Below, in pieces: positions 11,801 through 22,971 of a stretch of 64,000 nucleotides of DNA (within the stretch, counting starts at the first letter, position 1; every line of letters starts with the position of its first letter). The DNA is from Spisula solida. Its lineage: Eukaryota > Mollusca > Bivalvia > Venerida > Mactridae. The notes under the pieces were generated by a model, which did not search any database, had not been told where the DNA came from, and saw only the letters and a program-made list of their open reading frames with translations. The position numbers and the translations under genes were made by a program. Location: NCBI GenBank assembly GCA_947247005.1, contig OX365946.1:8998453-9062452 (forward strand), written 5' to 3'.

Positions 11801-12584
11801 AGCTCACCTGAGCATGAAGAGCTCAAGGTGAGCTATTGTGATCACTCAACGTCCGTTGTACGTCCGTCGTAAGTCCACACATTCTAATGACATTTTCTAT
11901 GAAACCGTTTGAACAATATTGATGAAATTTTGCCTGGGTGTTCTTGACAGAGGGGGAATTTAAAAATTGCTCAAATAAAGTTGACCTATCTAGAACTCTG
12001 GTTGCCATGGCATCCAGGTAACAAAACCTTTAAAAATCTTCTAAGAAACCACAAGGCATTTAGCTTAAAAATTAACATGAAGCATTGCATCGTGGACCTT
12101 TACCAAGATTGCTCAAATCATGACCCCCGGGTCAATATTGGCCCCGCCCGGGGGGTCCCTTAATTTTGTATAAGAGATATATAGAAAAAACATTAAAAAA
12201 CCTTCGTTGGAACCACAAGGCATAGAGCTTAGATATGTAGCATTGTATAGTGGACCTCTTCCAAGATTGCTCAAATTGTGGCCCCACCCCAGACATCTCA
12301 TAATTTTAAGAAATATAAAGAAAAAGTTAGAAAAATCTTCTGGAACCACAAGGTATATACCTTAGATATTTTGCTAGTTGCATTGTCTGGTGGACCTTAA
12401 CCGAGATTGCTCAAATCATGACCCCTGGGACAATATTGACCCCAACCCGTGCCTCCCTTAATTTTACATAGATAGAATTTTTTTTAAAAACTTCTTCTCT
12501 TGAACCACTTGATGGATCTTCATAAAATTTGGTTTGTAGCGTCCTAATAACCTTTCCGCTACCATAGCATACTAATGCAGACTC
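11801..12584. mobile_element. Non-autonomous repeat starting with AGCTCACC hairpin and three internal modules
   Basis: It begins with an inverted repeat at 11801-11834 (AGCTCACCTGAGC against GCTCAAGGTGAGCT). This is followed by three imperfect tandem modules of about 130-150 bp spanning roughly 12040-12460. Each module contains GAACCACAAGG, GTGGACCTT and GATTGCTCAAAT. An AGCTCACC...GTGAGCTATTGTGATC start is, from memory, typical of repeats abundant in bivalve genomes. The right limit is unclear, because the sequence runs into the duplicated block at 12585, whose first 360 bp may belong to the same repeat. Confidence 0.6.
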
Positions 12585-13882
12585 GCCAGAATGGCCATTT
12601 CGGCCTTCCGTAGTTTTCGACCTAAATGCCCAAATTCCGGAATTTTGTTGTCATGGGTAAACATACATCCCAGACTAAAGAATATTATGGGCCCAGGGTC
12701 GTGCACAGGTTTTTGGGCCCGCTGGACCCCTTTAAATTTCCGGCGACCTTAAGTCGAAATGATGACAATTTTTCCTACTTTCAGTTTGGGGCAGGTGTGT
12801 AGCATCCGGATGTATCGAGTTTATATCAGTGCTGCAAGTCAATAGTGTCTCAGGGACGGGGTATAGGCACCATATGAATTTCTCATAGCCCCCCAAAAAA
12901 TCGTGGTAGCGGAAAGTATATATATGGTCCTTTCTCAAATTTAGGGCACATGTCTTTTTTAAGAGGCTACAGTTTCATATACATGTATAAAGATATCATG
13001 AACAAGGTGATTCAGGTGAGCGATTCAGGGCAATCGTGGCCTTCTTGTGTACTTTTCTACCATCACACTCCCAACGCAAATCTGTATTTTTCATTATTCC
13101 TTGACTCTAAATGAATAGTTCGCATAAATTCAGGAAAATATATTGATTGTCGATTAGATTGGGTACATATAAGTTTTCTTCGTCAAATGAGCTAACTTGA
13201 TCGCTTGTATCTTTTATTTTGTTAGCACTGGCTACGGGATTCCATTTTGGAAGGGTGAAGGTGTTGCGTTTCTTGTATTATATATATATGTATGTAGAGT
13301 GATTTGTAATTGACCGACATGTATAATATTTTGTTATTAAAACTTCAAATTCCTATGCTTTAATCCAGGAATGTATGTGAACTGTTGGTACTTTAATGGA
13401 AATGCTGAATGTATAAATTAGTTGTGTGCAGGAAGCTCATTGTTGCTACGACAAGAATAATTACAGAACAGAGCAGAATAGAACCTTTATTTTTAGCACT
13501 GATAACAATGTAATAGCAAGTGCACAAATAAATATACAGAGTATACTTAGCGTCAATGAAAAGTTACCACCTTATTGCCGAACACGACTATGTTTTGACC
13601 TAACTGTGAAATCACAGCTTTCCTATTTAACAGTATTCAAATGCACACACTATAAAACTTTGGTACCGATAGGTCAGTGTATACAAAATATCACTGACGT
13701 CCAGTATAACTGTATATAATATACATGGATTAAGGCGACAATCTGTCAAATGATATATCGTTCAATTAATATTGCTATGGTTGAAACATTGAAATGAAAC
13801 AAAGTTAACTTGATTCTTCTACTGAATAACATAACATTCGGGGATAAGTGACAAACGCACACATCGTTTGTTTGCATTGTAA

Positions 13883-16800
13883 CTAGTATAAACCCCGTCT
13901 CATACAGTCATTGTCTTCTAACGCACCATATATTTCCAAATCCAAAAATGTAGGGAACTCATTCTCCACAGGTGAAGGGAACTTTTGAAAGGAATACTTG
14001 GCATCTGTTACCGATTCTCTATAAAAGTGAAGGACATTGTGCTGCTGAAAGAATGACTTAACACCAGACACTCCTAGTTCTTCATAGACGCCCTCTGCAA
14101 CCTTTGAATCAAAACAATGTAAATTCAAGATAAACCAAATTTCCACCACCGTTGATAACACTAATTCTGAACGTATAAAACGTGGCATATGATATTTTCT
14201 TCGCACTAATAGATCATGATCTGGATCATAAAACATAACAACTATATCCTCCCGTGTACATCCAATAGTGGAGAAAATATGGCCAGTGTGTCCCTTAAGT
14301 CGTGAAGCTCTCTGTTGCGCAAAGGCATTCGATATTGTTTGACTCGCTAGTTCTGTAGAAAAGACTATGTCTCTAATATCTCTCCTCTGTTTTATTAAAC
14401 CAGTACCATCACACAAATAATCCTCGTCATTTTCAAATCCTTCATCAGTTGGATCACACACTGCAATAGATGTTTGTCCCACCATTATTTCTGGATAACC
14501 TTGCCAAGAGCGCTGGTGTCCTGAAAAATAAAATTAATTAATGTTTAACATCCTCTTTTCATTAAACAAATTCCAACACTTTTCTGTTACAAGTTACAAC
14601 GTTCCCTGTGGCCAATCAGTCCCGAGACAGACTTACGCCTGGATAATTTATAAGTGGGTGTGATCCAAAGGTTTTGAGAAGAAAGCGATAAAAGATGAAC
14701 AAATAGCGACACAATTAAGAAGATTTATAGGGTTACGCGTCGCTATAGAAACTTGTCGACAAGGCCAACGTGAAGAGAACTAGATCTTATATTCGTAGTC
14801 CAAGGTCTTTGTCGATGCTCATTCCATTTCATCGTCAAGGTCGACACGTCAGTGTAAATAAAAGACCATTTAGTTATGGTATTCATAACTATAATCGCAG
14901 AATACAAAATAGAGAAAACACGTGGAATTCCAGGCATGATTAAACCAGTAGGGCCCGTGACTTCGACAGGTTCCAAACAACTCGCAAAAATTGTCCTCAA
15001 ATTTCATTTGCAGAATTTTTTCATGACGGTTCCAAGAAAACCGTAAAACCAGTGTTCACAGCATTTGTATTAAGGTAACTTGGTACCAAATAGTAAATCA
15101 AAGCACTGAGAGTACAGATGGGAAGCGATCTGGTTGCTGCTACTAAAGCTTAAACCGACTTTACACGTTTAATGTTCGTTTTCTTACTGCCGAACTTGTC
15201 TTGAATGTCAAAATAGGCATATGTGACTATATAGGCATGTTGGGTATCTAAATAATTGTTAAAAGGTGCATATTAATTTATATGTAATACGTGTATTGAA
15301 TGCGTATATCAAAAGTGGCTTTAAAATAATACTACGCGCCTATTTATCAGATTCTACGGTACCGTCTTGTAATCACTTCCCTCACAGCGTGAGACAGTCT
15401 ATAGAAAGCGGCTAGCTAGTACAACGACACCATATGATTGCATAACAGTACTTTGCAGACCGTATACGATTCATTGATAAAACCATCACTTGACCGTAGT
15501 TTGAAGTTTCTAAAAATAGCTTTACAGCCGGGACATTTGATGAACACGTCATTTTCGTATTATAAAACAAGTTCGGTATCGGCCGGTGTAGTGATTTGTT
15601 TGGCAAAAATATCGATTTAACGAACAGCTTCACAATAATTTTTGATCTTAGAATAAACAAATGTTGCTGATTGGCTTAAATCAATTGAAAAATTTGGAGA
15701 AACATATGTTGCAGTATTGGGAATGTTGACAGTTTCTGGAACTACTTGAATGCGGATTCACATAGCAGCCTAAAGGCGGTTAATTTTGTATTAAGAAATG
15801 GGCAATGGTAGTAATGAGAGGCTTAAATGCCTCCCAATAATTCTCATACCTATACCGGTGTGATCCAAAGTTATTTCTTGGCCACACTCGCACGGACATT
15901 CAACACTTTTGATCTCGTTACAACCACATCTACATCTATGACTATGGGTGTAAAATAATTTGCTGGTGGTAACTCGACCGTCTGGTGTCAGGGTAGAGAA
16001 TAAATGGGCTGCTAGCATGACACAGTACTCTCCCTTGCTTGAATCATACTGATCTCCTTCACGCACAGAATTGATGGCAGCTTCGTGAACTCTATAGTCT
16101 GAAACAAGCAAATCAATGTAATATTTATAAAGTGACAATAATCTACTTTATTTTAGCATTCAACCATTTCTTCGTGCAATTCAAATAAAATCACCAGTAT
16201 ACGTTTTTTAAATTATTTTCATTTTTTATTTTCATGTCACTTAATTAATCATAAGAATAGTGTACACAACATTTTCATTTTTAATCTAACGAAAATATCG
16301 AAAATTCATACTCAAGTATGTGATGTATATTTAGGTATTTGCTTTTCTGTATGTGAAAACTGTACTCATTGCATAGTATTTACATGTAGTGACCAAAGTG
16401 AAAAGATACTCTGTAGCATACACCTAACGACAATTGTTTTACACAGTAATTATAAGAAAATATGTCGCAGAAAATTTCAGGCTAGATTTTCAAAATTAAT
16501 GCATATTTCAGAATTCTTCATATGGCTTAATAACTCCAGGGTTCAGATTTTAGTGTTAACCAACCCATTGTAATTTCTGAGAAAACTTGCTGATTATTGG
16601 CATTATACATTCTGAATTTCATTATAACAATTAATGGATATCAGTCAGTCAGTCAGTCAGTCAGTCAGTCAGTCAGTCAGTCAGTCAGTCAGTCAGTCAG
16701 TCAGTCAGTCAGTCAGTCAGTCAGTCAGTCAGTCAGTCAGTCAGTCAGTCAGTCAGTCAGTCAGTCAGTCAGTCAGTCAGTCAGTCAGTCAGTCAGTCAG

Positions 16801-18235
16801 TCAGTCAGTCAGTCAGTCAGTCAGTCAGTCAGTCAGTCAGTCAGTCAGTCAGTCAGTCAGTCAGTCAGTCAGTCAGTCAGTCAGTCAGTCAGTCAGTCAG
16901 TCAGTCAGTCAGTCAGTCAGTCAGTCAGTCAGTCAGTCAGTCAGTCAGTCAGTCAGTCAGTCAGTCAGTCAGTCAGTCAGTCAGTCAGTCAGTCAGTCAG
17001 TCAGTCAGTCAGTCAGTCAGTCAGTCAGTCAGTCAGTCAGTCAGTCAGTCAGTCAGTCAGTCAGTCAGTCAGTCAGTCAGTCAGTCAGTCAGTCAGTCAG
17101 TTCATTGTGGTTGCTATGGCAACAGAAACTTCGAAAATGGCTTAAAACCGGTTGGGGACTTCTGTATTGCTTGCAATTCTTAATGACTTGTTCATATTTA
17201 TATAATAATTATATTTCTAATACATGTACTATGAATTGAAATAGTTTGCTCAGTTACTGCATTTATTTACTATAATAACTGTTTAACACTTTTATACTTA
17301 AGGTTATCTGATTTCAATAAAATCTAAATTTAAAGCAGAGCTCTACAACAATGATCACACTGAAATACATTTCGTAAGATAATGCATAATCATTATAGTA
17401 CAATTTGTACTATAATAATTATGCATTGTCTTACAACAAGTTTTGTCAATAACTATGTATAGAAATATGCCCATGATTCTACATAAATCAAACATAATAC
17501 AATCATACTACAAATATGTTGGCTGATAAGCATCTTGGATAAAGCCTTAATTTATTAATTGATCACATACTGTGTGAAGAAGACCTCTATTGAAACATTG
17601 CAAGTACATGTACTTGTTTTATTGCCCTGTACATAGCTGGATAGCGTTGCTCAAAAGTGAGCCAAATTCTGTCGAAAAATAAGAGACTGTATGTGTAAAT
17701 ATAGTTAATTAATACCTACCTCGCAAGAAAGTATTAAGGTATTCTAAGGCCACTTTTGCATCTTTAGAGAGTAAGCCATCTTTTGTGTGACTCGACACTT
17801 TCTCAAATGCACGTGAAAATAGATCAGAGAGCTCTATCCCTTTAACGGTATCCGTGCAGATATTTTTCTCCTTCAGATCAAACTGCTTGAAATCTATATA
17901 AGCCATTCTAAATAGTCGAGGACGATGACTATTCAAATATCCTGTCTTCATAGAAAAGTAAAGTTTTCCTTTCTCGAGTAAAGATTTCTTGTGTCGTGTT
18001 AGTGCACGGTCGCCCTCGTGATTTGTTTCTTGCAACATGTTGACGTATCGTTCGGCCATAAGCACCAGTAACTGAATAAAAAGAAAGAAATATTTATCAT
18101 TTCTCAATTGTAAAACTAACACAGAGTTCTAAAATCTGGCCACATTATATCACGCACTTTTGATAAAACTTCGTGATTATATTTCCCGGACCCAGAATCA
18201 TTCCCGTGTACACCCACCGCTCCCCCAAGGGCACC
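13883..18235 (-). CDS. Uncharacterised Cys-rich spliced gene, copy B
   Basis: Same gene as at 1299-5383, with the same splice sites: exons 18235-18158 (tentative, may extend further 5'), 18071-17720, 16098-15850 and 14520-13883 (stop). The last three exons give about 412 residues. They differ from copy A at only four positions that I can see: I/M in the VLIAE segment, I/M in CVILAA, L/R in HMPLF and K/Q in SFKKF. No frame is broken. Unlike copy A, the first visible exon continues beyond the duplication boundary in an open frame (to about 18298), so this copy may retain its native 5' end. Its start codon and any further upstream exons were not identified. Function is unknown. The Cys cluster suggests metal binding. 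Confidence 0.6.
16641..17100. repeat. (TCAG)115 microsatellite
   Basis: A perfect 460-bp TCAG tract in the intron of the copy B gene, more than twice the copy A allele. It shows active length mutation since the duplication. Confidence 0.98.
17374..17434. repeat. Short AT-rich hairpin, copy B
   Basis: Exact counterpart of the 4514-4574 foldback. Confidence 0.6.
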
Positions 18236-20344
18236 CCCTCCTGGGGCATAATATTGATAGGTGCATAACTTTTTGCGATATTGACATTTGTATAACATGT
18301 ATTATAATGTCCCATTCAAAATACATGTAACATTTAACGCTCATTTTTAGACAACGACTTTGAAGAAAATAGGTTTAAACCGGCATGAGTCTTTTAATCA
18401 AATAGATCCAGTTTGTTTGACCGAAGATCATTTTCTGAGTATTCTTTGGTTTGACATATCGCCTAATGGGATGTAATGTTGTATTTTTGTACTATTTAAA
18501 TCTCACGTTTTAGCAAATCATATAAGATTGCAAATGAATGCACGAACGGTACACCATGCATAGGTACAACGTAGAAAATTAACATATTATATGGGTTACT
18601 TGGCGTCCGATCAAACTTCGATCAACAATAACGATCAGTGATTAGATGCAGTCTGCGAGCATGTGTCTGGTTGTCCGGGACAAGTAATTGACCCTACGAC
18701 TGTAAAGATGGTTAAAAACCCACAAATTCCCCGACAATGCCCTTAAAATGTGTACTGTTCAATTTTAAACCAATGAAATGGGTTAATCCTGCATTGAATT
18801 TGACCTTTTAGAAACACGTACTGAATGAGTAACGATGACCATGCATGGCACAATTGTGCTACAGATAGCAAAGATCATGCGTATATTTGTGTATCTCTAC
18901 TTGATCTTTGGGTGTATGAAAACATCGGGGAGTAAATACTTTTGATCAAACTACGGGGATCGCACAGCAAAAACTCGGTAAAATCACGGACATAGTCAAG
19001 GCAAATATCATAAAGTATTCTTTGGTCAAGTCAACATCTCCCCGTTAGTTTGCTCGGAACAAAAGCCCCGCACTCACACGGCAGTACGGGGACATGAGAA
19101 AGCTATTCAGTGCAATTTTCCGTGGTTGTGTGCGTTGTTTCATTATTGAACTGACATATAATCATCTTGGAATATTATATTAGAAGGTACACTAGTATTT
19201 GTATTAGACAGCCACATAGATACATCCTAGTGGTAGAGTACTTTAGTGCGGGAGGTACCGGGGACCTTCGATCCCATGCCGCGTCTTACCTAAGACGAAA
19301 TAAAAATGGTACCAGAAATTCCCTTGCTAGACGCTCAGCATATAAGGGAAATTGGCGATGGATAACATCAGGAATAAGGTGTCGAGAGTGATTTTTTAAA
19401 ATTTGGAAAAACTTGTTTCACAATCGCTGCGAAATCGTGACATGACTATTCTGAGTATAACTGGTTGTTCAATGATTCGATAATTAACGTTTAGTATTAA
19501 GTAGTTTGTAATGATAAGATCTACTGGATTCTTGAAATGACAATCAATTCACCTTAATTCAAAAGTATGAATGACTAAAAAAAAGTAAAAAGTGAATATT
19601 TCCTACTTCATGTGAAACGGTTCAAACTCATATAAACCGTGATGCACATATGAGTAATGATCACATTCGGCAACGAATCAACATTGAATTAATTAAAACT
19701 ATAGACACAGTTATTCTCTGACGTTACTTATGAAAGATAAGTCCCCTGCTAATGGAAGATAATTCTATCCTACTTGCACGTGCACGTAACTTAGAGTGGG
19801 TTAGTTTATTATTGTAATATATACATGTTAGTGATGTTACTGACTACATTAAAAAACAGCGATGTGTTTTTATATTATTATTATGAATGCGAACATATCC
19901 CATATAACATATCCCGGGTCCCTGGAATATAAGAATCCACCATGAGACATTCTATGAAGGATAAGGATATCTCACCTGCGAGGTCGGAATTTTAACCAGG
20001 AACGAGGCATGGTTAATATCCGGCCCTACGGGTGGAATACCTTAAAAAATCAAAAGTTCTTTGACGTTTTCTTACCATACTACATATAAATAAGACACAT
20101 ATACCCTTTATTTAGGTCTTACCTGGGACTATATAGAATATATTCAGTCCCAGAATCAGATCCTACATATACCAAGCCAATACACGATATCAAACCACGC
20201 ACGTTAATTAAACTTCGTGAGCAAACTAAATTTAGAGAAAAACTGCCGAGTTCAATAAAGGTAATTTTATTATATTTGTTTATTTATTTTCCTTTAACTG
20301 ACAATTTTTAGTACAATAAATGTACCAAAGAAAGTACCTCAGAC
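18236..20344. other. Gene-poor spacer after copy B
   Basis: I see no supported gene. The plus-strand ORF at 19167-19391 has no known motif. The segment near 20190-20225 (CCACGCACGTTAATTAAAC) reappears in complement near 52840, so dispersed repeat is present. Confidence 0.4.
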
Positions 20345-20364
20345 CACGCATGTTAACATGCGTG
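20345..20364. repeat. Perfect 20-bp palindrome
   Basis: CACGCATGTTAACATGCGTG is its own reverse complement. It sits between two near-copies of CAGACC, which suggests a small foldback. Confidence 0.7.
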
Positions 20365-20576
20365 CTCAGACCTCCTAGAATGCATCAGATTGTTCAAGTT
20401 TTCTCCTAAATTTCCCGGGGACCCCTGGGGCAGTTATGAAAAGTTGATAGCTACGCATCAGGATGCTGTTTTATCAAAGCACTCGCGGATATCTTAAGTT
20501 TACGTTCAAATTTAAATTATTTCAAATATGCAAATGTGTGTTATAAGGTTGTTCAATACCAATTATGCTTCCGTTA

Positions 20577-20830
20577 TGCTATGGTCACATTTGCCCTACG
20601 AGCTCCGTACGAGTTGAATTTGACAAACTCGCACGGCGTCCATATATACGTACATCGAAGATTGGTACGAGTACCGTACGGAATTTTTTAACTCGTGCGA
20701 GCATCGTACGGTTATCGTTTGAGTGTGACGAACTGTGACCAGATGCTAAAACATACAAAAACCGTTAGGATTTCAAAAATTGGGAACTCGTACGAGTTGA
20801 TAAATTTGTACGAGCTTTGTGACTGTAGCA
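20577..20830. mobile_element. PIF/Harbinger-like MITE, 254 bp
   Basis: The ends are inverted: TGCTATGGTCACA at the left and the complement of TGCTACAGTCACA at the right (2 mismatches in 13). The element is flanked by TTA on both sides (20574-20576 and 20831-20833), the 3-bp target duplication typical of PIF/Harbinger transposons. The interior is filled with palindromic CGTACGAG and CTCGTACG words. It has no coding capacity. Confidence 0.8.
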
Positions 20831-22258
20831 TTAACAATTAAGCTCCTGCATCTATTCTCAATATGTAGGTTTTGAAGTATAATCGAAGATCTAAAAACTT
20901 TTAATCATTAGAATAATTAAGAATTTAAATTTGAGTGTCAGTTTAACAATGTTTAATTGCATTGATAAAACCACTATGTAGCATGCAAATTATTGTGAAA
21001 TATGAACCTACGTAATTCACAATATGTGTGAGAAGATCAACGTACGTACGTACCTGTGTGTAAATGTTTATTCTAACGTCTTCTATCTTTTTTTGTTCTT
21101 TCATAAAAAAACTTATTGCATCTTACTAACTCTGTCCCAACATTGATCTGATATGATAGACCCTGAAAATCGTCTTTTATATAGTGTAACTATTGCCTCA
21201 ATTATACGTGTTATACACATGTCTTAAATGCATCCTGTAATAACAATAAAAATGCCGAGCAATAGATCCTAACCTGCTGGCATAAATCATGAATTAACAT
21301 ATCCGCTTAAAAAGGAAATCACTGATTATAACTGAATGTGACAGATGGTAGATGATGTTTGCTTAAGAGTGAGATAAGTCAAACTTAGTAGACGTGTCAA
21401 ATATGATTATAACGTTTTGTTAATTGGGTATGTTAACTAAATCAGAATCAACGGAAGTGTCAGTAAAAGCGAATCTGTTTTTAGATCTTTGGTAAAAGCA
21501 TTGCATGGTTCGTGTTTTATAAAATGTTTTTTGACGAATATTCGATGCTATATCATTCATGCTATAAATTAATACTACACGATTATTTCCTAGATAATGA
21601 ATTAAATACTACCATGATAATTATTACAAAATTCATACAATTACTTACACTAGAGCTACGATTATTTCCTGGCTACAACACTGCACCTTTTCAAATCACA
21701 TTTATTTTATAGGTATTATTCATATTCGGATTATATATTTCCAGCATCTTTGATGGGTTTCGCCATTTCAGGTGAAGAACAACAAACTGTGCTTTGTTAT
21801 CATATTGCCCATATTACATAGTTCTTTTTTTAAATGTCGAGCTTAGCTGAAATATGGCAGGCATGTGGGTGCCTTCATCCAAATTTGAACCCAAGTCGCC
21901 AGATTAGACGGCAAGCACGCTAAACATTGAGCTACGGAGGCACACTGCACTGCATGCATCGTGTGTTTCTGTATTTGTTTTGCTATATGAATGTGCACAA
22001 TTAGTAGAACCGGACAGAGAATTAAGGCAGCACTCAACTCAGGTCATATTTTGTTTACTCCCTGCTCAAGTGAAACAGGCGAGCACAGAAAGCAGAAATA
22101 ACACAGGTCACAATCACACGACACAAGACATTACCTTGTTATCAAACTTACACTTGGAAGATTGATTATTTACAATTCAACTTCATCGATTGCGATGGTT
22201 CTAAAAGTATAATTTTGAGAAAAAAATCGTGTCTTCTTGGTTCTGTGCTGTACAGTGG
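20831..22258. other. Non-coding spacer
   Basis: AT-rich with no recognisable gene. The short ORFs here have no motif support. Confidence 0.4.
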
Positions 22259-22700
22259 CATAGTGGGACACAGTAACTTATTTTATTTATCACGTGCGCA
22301 CGTGTTACTATCACATGAGTACGTACATGTATCAGCTATCACACGCGCACGTGTTAGCTATTACGTGGGCACTTGTTAGTATCAGGTGATCATGTGCGCA
22401 CGTGTTACTATAACGTGTGCATGTAATAGCTAACACGTGGGCTGGTGATAGTTAATACTAACACGTCAGCCCGTAAAAACTAATACGCGCGCACGTTATA
22501 CTACCACGTGAGCACTTGTTAGCTATCATGAACGTGAGCAGGTGTTACTACAACGCGTAATAGCTAACATATGTGCACGTAATAGCTAACACGAGAGCAC
22601 GTAATAGCTAACACGTTCGCACACGATAGCTAACACGTTCGCACGTGGTAGTAACACGTGCGCACGTGATAAATAAAATATGACCTGTGTCCCCTCTATG
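22259..22700. mobile_element. MITE with long TIRs and an internal array of CACGTG-type words
   Basis: Terminal inverted repeats of about 50 bp share GGGACACAG, TTTTATTTATCACGTGCG and CACGTGTTACTA. Between them are about 20 degenerate units of roughly 20 bp built on CACGTG or ACGTG plus TTAGCTATC. Many are palindromic and arranged in both orientations. There is no ORF. The target duplication is not certain. The family is unknown to me. It lies about 270 bp upstream of the GET1 start codon. Confidence 0.75.
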
Positions 22701-22971
22701 TCCCCATAACATACGAACAGTAGAATCAAATATCATACAAATATCACGTATTCTTTTGTAGAATGAATTGCAAAATGAGACATGTTTCTCACTTTTTCTG
22801 ATCATTAAATTTTAAAAGTCATTATTAGTTTAGATCTACCCGAAAATAATTTGGTGCGACAGTGACAGACAGCGCTATGCAAAATAGCTCGAGGGAACTG
22901 ACGATTCACTTGATGACGATAACGATACGGAAGTGATTCGTAAATATATTACCAGCCGGTGTCCAGCAAAA

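Larger units (their letters stand above)
12585..18235. repeat. Large segmental duplication, copy B
   Basis: Second copy of 1-5383, collinear and in the same orientation. The microsatellite is longer here (460 bp against 216 bp). About 40 bp next to it (16606-16640) are retained here and missing in copy A. Identity ends at 18235. The following sequence (starting CCCTCCTGGGG) differs from the LINE tail found in copy A, and I cannot find it anywhere else in the window. Confidence 0.95.
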
